Positions 56,301-64,000 of a DNA stretch of 64,000 bases are shown here, one piece after another. The DNA comes from Umbelopsis ramanniana AG (Eukaryota > Mucoromycota > Umbelopsidomycetes > Umbelopsidales > Umbelopsidaceae). The notes beneath the pieces are model-generated. The model did not search any database, had not been told where the DNA came from, and saw nothing but the letters and a program-made list of their open reading frames with translations. Within the stretch, counting starts at the first letter, position 1; each line of letters starts with the position of its first letter. The stretch is from positions 1 through 64,000 of the forward strand of contig NW_026252170.1 in assembly GCF_025399195.1 (NCBI RefSeq). Reading direction: 5' to 3'. The translations under genes were made by a program, and so were the position numbers.

Positions 56301-59300
56301 GGCTCCTATTGGATTATCAAGTATGATGTAGCTTCACAGCCAGTGTCATTCCATCATCCACTTCACTGGCTCTTGGCTGGATTACTGGAGAATATCAGTC
56401 TACTGGATGATGGTATTCTCGCAGAGGCTGGCTGGCTGGGCAACTTCTGTGATTTGATTCGAGGCACTGACTATTGTCGCTTCGATTTTATCGATGATCG
56501 ACGTCTTCTTGCTATTTTGGAATACCCCATTCGCACCATTGTGCTACTGTCGCAAATCCGCGCTGGTGTTTGGGTTCGCAATGGCTATGGTGTACGAAAC
56601 CAAGCTCATCATTACCGGGAGATTTCTTTACGGGAGAACACGTTTGATGCCGATGTCTTCCTTGTTCAACTTGGGTTTACTGTGATTGACCCTAACACCT
56701 TACTTGTGACTTTGCTCGATCGATTCCAACTGGCAACATGGTTTACTGGTGATCTCCAGCATGAAAACTACGATGCATCACAATTGATTTTTATGGTTGA
56801 GGAACTACTCAATCTTCTTATTGTATGCGTAGCTGAGCGTGCAAATGCGACAGGTATGGATCTCGAGCAAAAAGTCCAGCGCGAGATTATTCACAGCTTG
56901 TGTTTGGGACCCTTACCACATTCCGATCTGGTCAAGTCCATCCCCGACCGGCTACACGAGAATTTTGCTTTCGACACCATTTTATCCAGTGTAGCCCACC
57001 TCAAGCAACCTGAAGGTCTCAATGATCTTGGTCAATATGAGCTGCTCAACAAACATTTCGATGAAGTGGACCCCTACTTCTGGCATTATACCCGTAATAA
57101 CAGAGAAGAAGCCGAAGAAATCTTGCGAAAGAAATCAAGCCAGCCTCCTGAAGAATATTTCTATGTTCCCAAGTTACCAAAAGTTACACATGGTCCATTT
57201 GTCAAAATGGGTAACCTTCTACATTCAAAAGTTTTTGTACATATTATTTTTTTTGCCCTGTACAATACTAAGCAAGGAATCGCCACTGGAAAGAGTGATA
57301 CCGTAATGGATCAAGCGTTACATCTATTGCTTCTTGCCTTGGTGGATGAAAATAACGATTTCATTACCCAGGTAGCAGAGGATGGTGGCCAAGCCGGATT
57401 TGTACATTTAGCCTGCACTGTAGAATTTGTAATCGAAAACGACCGATTGACGCTTCTGGAACTTTTACTCAAATTCCTCCGATCGCCCGATCTTAAGGAT
57501 ATCCACCCTCGCTGCCAATGGATCCTTAATCAGATGGATATCAGAGGTTCGCTACGAGTGAAAGAGAGCATACAAACCTGGCGAGGCATGGTCGACAATG
57601 AGGACAAGACACAGGGAACTGCACCATCTGGTATGAGCGAGCGCGATAAGCAGAAGCAGCTGGTCAAAGAACGGCAAGCCAAGATTTTGGCTCAATTTGC
57701 CCAAGCTCAATCACAATTTCTCGAACAACATGAAGATCTGTATGAGGATGAAGAAGATGAATTTGCCAGTGTCGACATGGAAAATCAAGACGACTTGGAT
57801 ATGTCTCAAGAATCAGCAAATGCTGACGATCATTCTCGACAACGTCAGTGGGCATTCCCTACTGGTACTTGTATTGTATGTCAGGAGGATGCACATGAAC
57901 GCTCACAGCAATATGGTATACTGTGCTTAATACAAACCTCTAACATACTACGAGAATTTCCGTCTGACGATGTCGACATCATGAACGATGTGTTGGAACA
58001 CGCTCTTGGATCTGGTATTGAATCTCTCAATGTGGGCTCGGATAACAGCCATGATCCCAAAGCAATACGCGGATTCCCTCGTCAAAGTCATAAATCGGGC
58101 ATGTATGCATCTACGTGTGGCCACTTGATGCATGTATCGTGCTTTGATACTTATTGTGCGTCCATCGACGTTCGACATCAATCTCAACCTACACGCAATC
58201 AACCTGAAAACACAAGCCGAAGAGAATTTGTATGCCCATTGTGCAAATCACTTGGGAATGCACTGCTACCCATTGCCTGGAAATCTACACGTGAAAGTTA
58301 TCCTGGTGTTCTCACTCCAGCTAATGATGAAGCGTATGCTGGCTTTCTGCAACAAGATATGCACCGAATTGTAGACGACCTTGGTGGGATGATCAAAAGT
58401 AATGGCCACGGCCGTCAACGGCGACGTGGAGGAAACGGAACCCCTTCTCGATACCGTGAAGGATTTACGTCCCTTTCAGCATCATCTTTACGTGTGGAAA
58501 ATTCAGATATTGTACCGCACACTCTTCCATCTTTGCCGCTCTCTGGGTTGAATTTTGGTTCAGGTGGCAACGGCCCTAATCCTCTAGGACCATTTGGCAA
58601 TGAGACGCTTAATACCACGAATTCAGATACAAATCTCATCAGCAATATCAGCAAATCGTACGCTCAACTATCTGAAGTCATGCGCCTATCATGTCAAGCA
58701 TTAAGCCTTGTATGCGGTGATAAGACCATGGATGCCCTTCGGTTATCAAATTATGTAAAAAATGTGGACCTGCTATGGTCTCTGTATGGCTTCACAATTT
58801 CAGCTGTAGAAATTGCCCTTAGGTCACAAAAAATCCCAACCGTGGAACCTGGTGGCGAATATTCCAACACCATCATGGACTTTATGGCACCGCAAATGCA
58901 AACGTTGTTACGTATTTTGCCGGAAACCATTATTGCATTCACTAGTGTGAGGAACTCTGGTTTATCCAATGATCCAAAACTCAATCTGATGGCGGTTGGC
59001 CGTATGGCTCAATTATATCCGTCCATTGCTATACCAAGGAGCGTTAGTGATACAAGTGTTGCTCAGGGATTTTCTTATCAAAATCAACCACTGCTCCTAG
59101 ATGATCCATTCTTGGTGTTGGCCGAATTATCATTGTACTGTGTGACGGTACTCGATGTACCTGTACATCACCTCATGCGGCTACTATATCTTGCAGAGAT
59201 TGTGAAAGCGACTATTGGTATCATGCAGGCCATGGATGGACGCCCAAACAATATTCGGACCGAAACGCTTTTCAATGCCATCAATCAACTGCAATCGTGT

Positions 59301-60227
59301 TCACACCCCTCAAGTACGGTCACATCGTTTGTAGCGGCCATTATGGAGCCTTTTGGGATGTCCTATGAAGCGGTGGAGCATTGCCTTAGGTCCATGGGAG
59401 AAACCGCCTTTTTCCAAGTCTTGCAAACATTTGTACTTCCTTATCTTCGAAAATGTACAATTCTGATGGTTACTCGACATGGACTTCTTCTGCCATCCGG
59501 CAACAGAACTGACGCTGATTGGACAATTCAGCAGGAGGTCGAACAAGTGTGCAGTCAACTAAGCTTGCCGAAAATCGAGGATCTATTGGACCGGCGAAAT
59601 ATATTAGCCGAAGAACAATCGCTGATCCAAGAATGGTGTCACCTCTTGGCGAACGAACCCACTGACCAGCAAGCCGTGGCTCTCAATCTTCCAACGACAT
59701 TCCACCTGGTTAAGCTACCCAGAAGATTGGATGAACTGTTTGAAATTAGTTTGCGCTGTGTTTGTCATCGATGCGGCACCATACCCAATGATCCAGCCCT
59801 CTGTTTACTCTGTGGTACATTTGTGTGTTCTCAAAGCTACTGTTGTTCGGAAGGCGAATACGGTGAATGCAACTTACATCAATCTGTGTGCGGAGGTGAA
59901 ATTGGCATCTATCTGGATGTGAAACGCTGTGTAATTTTACTGTTGCGCACTGGCAATGGCTGTTTCATCAGTGCTCCCTACCTAGACTGGCATGGCGAAG
60001 TTGACCTTGGGCTCAAGTAAGTCTTGGTTTCATATCAATTGTAATAGCATGTTTCATTGGAAATGATGATTAATGTCTTTTTCTCTCTTAGGCGAGGTCG
60101 ACCACAGTTTCTTAATCAAAAACGTTATGATGATATAATGAAACTTTGGCTGCAACATAATATTCCAGTGTACGTGGGTCGCAAACTCGAAGCAACGTAT
60201 GACTGTGGAGGCTGGGAAACGATGTGA
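53357..60227 (+). CDS. UBR1: E3 ubiquitin ligase of the Arg/N-degron pathway (N-recognin)
   Basis: Recognises destabilising N-terminal residues and, with a Rad6-type E2, builds polyubiquitin. Five exons (53357-53733, 53828-54488, 54556-55489, 55567-60016, 60092-60227) sum to 6558 nt, giving 2185 residues. The UBR box at about 105-185 (KQCGHVFQKGETVYRCRTCG, CVFCSRCFHSTNHEGHDVSF, GGCCDCGDPESWK) is intact and spans intron 1. A ClpS-like type-2 pocket follows (CILWNDESHSYPQVIDQLVS). An atypical RING runs from CIVCQEDAHERSQQYGIL to ASTCGHLMHVSCFDTY and REFVCPLCKSLGNALLPIAW. The C-terminal UAIN autoinhibitory domain ends CHRCGTIPNDPALCLLCGTF and IPVYVGRKLEATYDCGGWET. Intron 3 (55490-55566) uses a GC donor. 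Start chosen at the first ATG of the frame. Confidence 0.96.
55490..55566 (+). other. GC-AG intron of UBR1
   Basis: The exon end AAGCAGATAG is followed by GCAAGTGAAT; the acceptor is ACACATCAG. Only this donor restores the frame (KQIAIRLARNYV). The alternative GT at 55494 shifts the frame into stops. Confidence 0.85.
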
Positions 60228-60632
60228 TGACGTAGAGACCCTAAGGTCAAGGCGCGTGATCCCATGGAACACTTTTGAGCCTCCAAGCCACCAATACCGA
60301 CCTTTTAATGAAAGGCCTTCGGTTAGGCATATAGCATTCTTTTGTAATTTGATTGATTTATCTTTCTGTTCCTTGATATTAAAAACCGAGTTTTCCGTCT
60401 AGTCGAGAGATGTTTCATGGATACTCTGACCTGTTTTTAGACCAAGTACGAGGGGACAGGACCCAGTGTTCTCACAGAGGCCATTTTTTTGAGGTTCCGC
60501 CCAATTCTTTTTTGGAGATGCGCTGACCTTTTTTTCCATCTTTTTTTTTGGGCTCAAGAAATAAAAAAAAATTCCCTTACACTTCTCAACCTACATCTCT
60601 ACCTACTTAACGCAATTCTATATAAGCGCAAC
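60228..60632. promoter_or_regulatory. UBR1 3' flank and promoter of the C2H2 gene
   Basis: About 405 bp with pyrimidine-rich tracts at 60480-60560. TATATAAG occurs at about 60619-60626, only 7-14 bp before the ATG at 60633; that is too close for a canonical TATA box serving this start. Confidence 0.35.
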
Positions 60633-61556
60633 ATGGCATCGTCTCTAACCTTCCAGTTAAGACAACAGCAGAAAGAGGAGCTCAGGAACGACATGAGCTC
60701 AGCTGAGTCCAGCTCATCGCTTCCCTCTCCTCCTAGTAGTTCCTGTGGGGACGACTCATCATCCACTTCACCAGACCCCTCTCATGGAACAAGCGAATCG
60801 CTTAAACATCAGCCTAGTAGAAAGTCAGTGCTGGCTCAAAGTATACCTGCGCAGTCTTTTCTAAGAAGAGACTCACTTGGTACCCAGCTATCTGGCTTGT
60901 CTCTGATGGAACAGAAGCAAGCGCCAGCTTCTCTACCAGAGAACTACACAATCGACCATTCAGCACCTATTCCTATTATTCACCCAGGAACACCCATCAG
61001 CTCCACATGCTCCTCTGTGGCAAATAACTCCAGCCTAAGACGGCCTTCCATGTCCTCTCCGCGTGATATCTTGGCAACATCCCCTGCCGGTAGACCACGT
61101 CGACCTTCTGAAGCCAACCGAAAGCTACGTGTAGCTTCGTTATCAGAATCAGCAGGAAGAAAGACTTTGCATCGATGCGAGGAGTGTGGCAAAGTGTACA
61201 AGCATGCAAACTGTTTGTACAAGCATCGGTGGGAGCACTCGGAACAGTGGGCCATGACGAGTAAACTCAATATTACAAAACATCAACAAGTTCAGCTATT
61301 GGAAGCCGCCGCTATTTTGGTCGGCATGGACCAGTCAAGGCGAGACAGCCAAGGCTCTCTTCCTCAAATTAGCCACATTAAACTTGAGAACGAAGAGGAT
61401 GAAGAAGAACTGGAGATTGCCGATGGAGAGAGTCCTTCAGCTAATACAAAAGAATCTAGAGAATCTACTGTGTCCCTTGAACCTGACACTGAAGAGGATG
61501 AAGACGAAGACGCAACTGAAGACGACGAAGATATTATGATGATGGAAGGCCTTTAA
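60633..61556 (+). CDS. Single C2H2 zinc-finger protein, putative transcription factor
   Basis: Intronless, 307 residues from ATG 60633 (MASSLTFQLRQQQKEELRND). The N-terminal ~170 residues are Ser/Pro-rich and disordered. The only folded part is HRCEECGKVYKHANCLYKHR followed by WEHSEQW at about residues 182-208, one C2H2 finger with Cys-X2-Cys and His-X4-His. It is followed at once by a conserved-looking helix (LNITKHQQVQLLEAAAILVG). The tail is strongly acidic (EEDEEELEIADGE, EEDEDEDATEDDED), typical of an activation surface. Related single-finger proteins with the KHRWEH...KHQQVQLLEAA arrangement are widespread in fungi, largely uncharacterised. An in-frame ATG at 60489 exists but sits upstream of the AT-rich region and is less likely. 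Confidence 0.8.
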   Translation: MASSLTFQLRQQQKEELRNDMSSAESSSSLPSPPSSSCGDDSSSTSPDPSHGTSESLKHQPSRKSVLAQSIPAQSFLRRDSLGTQLSGLSLMEQKQAPASLPENYTIDHSAPIPIIHPGTPISSTCSSVANNSSLRRPSMSSPRDILATSPAGRPRRPSEANRKLRVASLSESAGRKTLHRCEECGKVYKHANCLYKHRWEHSEQWAMTSKLNITKHQQVQLLEAAAILVGMDQSRRDSQGSLPQISHIKLENEEDEEELEIADGESPSANTKESRESTVSLEPDTEEDEDEDATEDDEDIMMMEGL

Positions 61557-62498
61557 ACTCTCACAAAAAATCCCTTTGTTTCTATAATATGCTCAGTGAA
61601 CTAAATCCCACAAGTGATTTTGTTGGTTGGGAGGAGGGGAATCCCATTCATACCATCAAAACTACAACTCTTCTTGTAATATTCTTTTTTTCCTTGGTTT
61701 CCTCTGCTTTTTTAACATTCCCTCTACCTCCTCCCTCTCTTTATTTTTTTTTTTTCCAATATTATTCCCCTATCTTTTTTTGTTCACTGGGCTCACCATG
61801 GATATACATGTCGCCTCCCCCCCTTTTTTTGTTCTTGCTATCAACTTACAGATCAAAAACCTCCAACTTTATTGATTTTTTTTTCTTAAACATAATATAG
61901 CGCTAAAAAAAGAAAAACTTCACTCGTATTCCGTTGCTGCTTGGTCATGAAAATTTGTGGGAATTGAAACGGGTGGGACAGAAGCGCTCGCTGTGTGTTC
62001 TTGCAACCAGACCAGCTTATAAATGTGAAACGACCTTTGGATGGACGGACGATAGCCATTGTGCATAGCAACACATTGTTCATTGCGTCATTTTCTGGTG
62101 CCTGCCCCTTCAGCTGGGTCGTGGTTTCAACTGTATGTTTTTGGGGTCGCTGTGTACGAATGAAAATAACGCCCCTCAGTTGCGATAACAATCCATGAAT
62201 TGAAAAAGCAACACCATTATGGCCAACAAAGAAAGTTACCAAATTCAATATGCTCCAATGAACACGTTGAGAGAAATTGCACTGTCTGTTGGATTGGGGG
62301 TGCAAAAATCACAATTAAATTAAAAATCCCCCCAAAACCTTTAAGCCCATGCGCGGATGCCTGTGGACCCATTCTGACCTGCAATTGCGTCTTTATTTTT
62401 TTTTTTTCAATATCGCCTTTCTCGGTGAATAGAAATTGCAATGACCATGCCATAAGCATTGCGCCAAAGCAACATGCTAATAAAAGATATATTATTTC
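61557..62498. other. Convergent intergenic region
   Basis: About 940 bp between the convergent C2H2 and permease stops. Strong T tracts at 61680-61770 fit the 3' UTR of the zinc-finger gene. Several antiparallel frames at 61886-62305 and 62200-62502 have no domain. Confidence 0.35.
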
Positions 62499-64000
62499 CT
62501 AATCTTCACGACTATGTTTCTCTGATGGCACACCCGCCTTTTCAGTTGTGTCAACATAAGTGACATCTTGATATCCTGGTATCCAACCCAACAATCTCCG
62601 TCCAAGTGCAGGCTTATGTACACGAATGAACCAGACAGGGACAGCAAGTAAGCCGATGAGGATACAAATAATATACTGCGTAACACCGCCAGGTCCAGCA
62701 TCGACAAGAGGAGCCACCACAAGGTAGCAATCCAGAATAACAAAAAGAATGGCGATGGGTAGCCAGACTTTGAAAGGTCGCTCAGCGGCTTTCATATCCG
62801 CAGAGAACCGCATGTATATCAACCCAGAGATGGTTATTCCATACCAGAGCCATCCTATAAACGAGTAAATGTTGGCCAAGTAAGTGAAGTCGCCCGGGAT
62901 GCACCATAAGCTACCAATGATGCCGGTGAAAACCAAAGCACGTATGGGTGCCTCTCGGCTACGGTGATGGTGCGCGAGAAATTTGGGGAAAATAATTCCA
63001 TCTTGAGCTGCAGCAACCATGACACGAGAAGCGGCCCACACATTGCCGTTGACAGCCCCGAAAGTCGACAAGACAACCATCAATGCGAAAAAGTAAGCTC
63101 CAGCTGTTCCCCAGACCTGGTAACCCAAAAGCATAGCTATTGTTGAACTTTTTGCAACGGTTTCAGTACCAAGCACTGCCAGGTAAGCAATGTTAGCCAA
63201 GATGTAGAGAGTTGTGACCAAAGCGCAGGATAGAACAATGGCGAGAGGAAGGTTTTTTTTCGGGTTCTGCGTGAATGTCAAATAAATGGATGCTTGTCAG
63301 TCAAAATGCTTATTCATAATCGGCAAAAAAAATTTCTTTGGCTTTTTTACTTACTTTGACCTCTCCAAGCCCGTAGTTCAAATTATTCTAATTCGATTGA
63401 TTTTGATGAGTTGTCTTACTTCCACACTATTTTGGATAAGTATGTGACTTACCCAGCCATTGTATGAGAACAGTGCGAGATACATAGCAGTGCCGTAGGA
63501 TAAACCATTCGTTGAACTGTTGGCAAACGAATCATGAAAGGGTTCTACATGGCCCTTTCCTAACCAGACAAATCCTATGACGATGATCATCGTCAAAGCC
63601 AGTAACTTTGCAAATGTGAAAACATTTTGGACCATGCTCCCCGCACGACGAGCAAGGCTGTTGAATAAGATAATCGCCCAAATACATGCGACGGCGACTA
63701 GCTTGACCAGGTAAGTAGGAACGTTCTTGGGGGTATCATGATTCGCAGTATCATAATAGGCCATATTACAGATATATTGTGCAAATACGATGGAAATAGA
63801 CGCTGTTCCAATTGCGTTGCTTAGGACAAGGTTGCTCCAGGTAAACGTTAGTGCGACACAGCTGCCCCAAGAAGCCTTGAGGTATTGGTATTCTCCTCCA
63901 GAGCGCTGGATCATACATCCTAATTCAGCGTAGCATAGTGCACCCATCATGGACAGTATGCCACCAAGTGCCCATACACATAATGACGCTCCAACCGATC
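62499..64000 (-). CDS. LAT-family amino-acid permease (partial, N-terminus outside window)
   Basis: Amino acid/polyamine/organocation carrier of the LAT/methionine-permease type. The C-terminal ~430 residues are visible. GALCYAELGCMIQRSGGEYQ with YLKA is the family's helix-3 signature, then LARRAGSMVQNVFTFAKLLA, SYNGW and, via a 33-nt exon near 63355-63390, NNLNYGLGEVK joined to NPKKNLPLAIVLSCALVTTL. FGAVNGNVWAASRVMVAAAQ and REAPIRALVFTGIIGSLWCI mark helices 8-9, and the protein ends AGVPSEKHSRED. The SYNGW...NNLNYGLGEVKNPKKNLP block is the diagnostic LAT consensus. Substrate not resolved; it may be methionine or a neutral amino acid. Confidence 0.9.

Noticed and set aside
1-64000. CRISPR arrays, operons, riboswitches and bacterial ribosome binding sites
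   Set aside because: The window is eukaryotic with spliced genes; no regularly spaced repeats were found.

Overview
This is a eukaryotic nuclear window, almost certainly from an early-diverging filamentous fungus of the Mucoromycota (Mucorales-like). The genes are dense and cut by many short introns of about 50-120 nt with GTAAGT-type donors. The base composition looks AT-leaning. The gene set is fungal (ATG27, CDC50, CHO2, NCE101, a WC-2-type GATA factor with a CX2CX18CX2C finger, a mucorpepsin-like aspartic protease), but it also holds genes lost from most yeasts: a MAPKBP1/WDR62-type WD40 protein, a two-CHORD protein and a BRAWNIN-like micropeptide. The organism assignment is inference; no rRNA or other marker is present.

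Layout. 1-2.4 kb: the 3' end of an unidentified gene, then a retroelement landing zone. It has two 5'-truncated LINE copies on the minus strand with target-site duplications I can align by eye, plus three very short poly-A tail insertions that also carry duplications. 2.8-13.5 kb (all minus): ATG22-like effluxer, ATG27, an allantoate-permease-type transporter and the CDC50 flippase subunit, with a 2.4-kb stretch at 5.3-7.7 kb where I recognise nothing. 13.7-15.1 kb (+): WC-2-like photoreceptor partner, divergent from CDC50. 15.6-20.9 kb (minus): arrestin-domain protein and CHORD/CS co-chaperone. 21.7-24.8 kb (+): VPS9-domain Rab5 exchange factor. 25.1-30.5 kb (minus): MAPKBP1/WDR62 homologue. 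31.9-33.2 kb (+): FCP1/SCP-like CTD phosphatase. 34.5-36.8 kb: an intronless amidohydrolase/decarboxylase beside the broken, inverted halves of a second amidohydrolase. 37.0-38.2 kb (+): two micropeptide genes in tandem (NCE101 and BRAWNIN/UQCC6-like). 38.4-39.8 kb (minus): secreted aspartic protease. 42.7-44.3 kb (+): four-helix membrane protein. 45.4-47.6 kb: divergent pair of flavodoxin-like quinone reductases. 48.0-60.2 kb (+): coiled-coil/MAPEG fusion, CHO2 and UBR1 in tandem. 60.6-61.6 kb (+): single C2H2 zinc-finger protein. 62.5-64 kb (minus, runs off the window): LAT-family amino-acid permease.

Several products act in membrane traffic and nutrient-transporter turnover (ATG22-like, ATG27, CDC50, arrestin, VPS9, two permeases, CHO2, UBR1). 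They have separate promoters on both strands, so I read this as ordinary fungal gene order rather than a functional cluster. For seven multi-exon genes (VPS9, WC-2, CTD phosphatase, aspartic protease, MAPEG fusion, CHO2, UBR1) I summed the exons by hand and the total is an exact multiple of three.

The most unusual items are the tail-only retroelement insertions, two GC-AG introns (one cryptic because it is in frame), 7- and 9-nt microexons in the ATG22-like gene, the BRAWNIN-like micropeptide, the coiled-coil/MAPEG fusion and the intron-plus/intron-minus quinone reductase pair.
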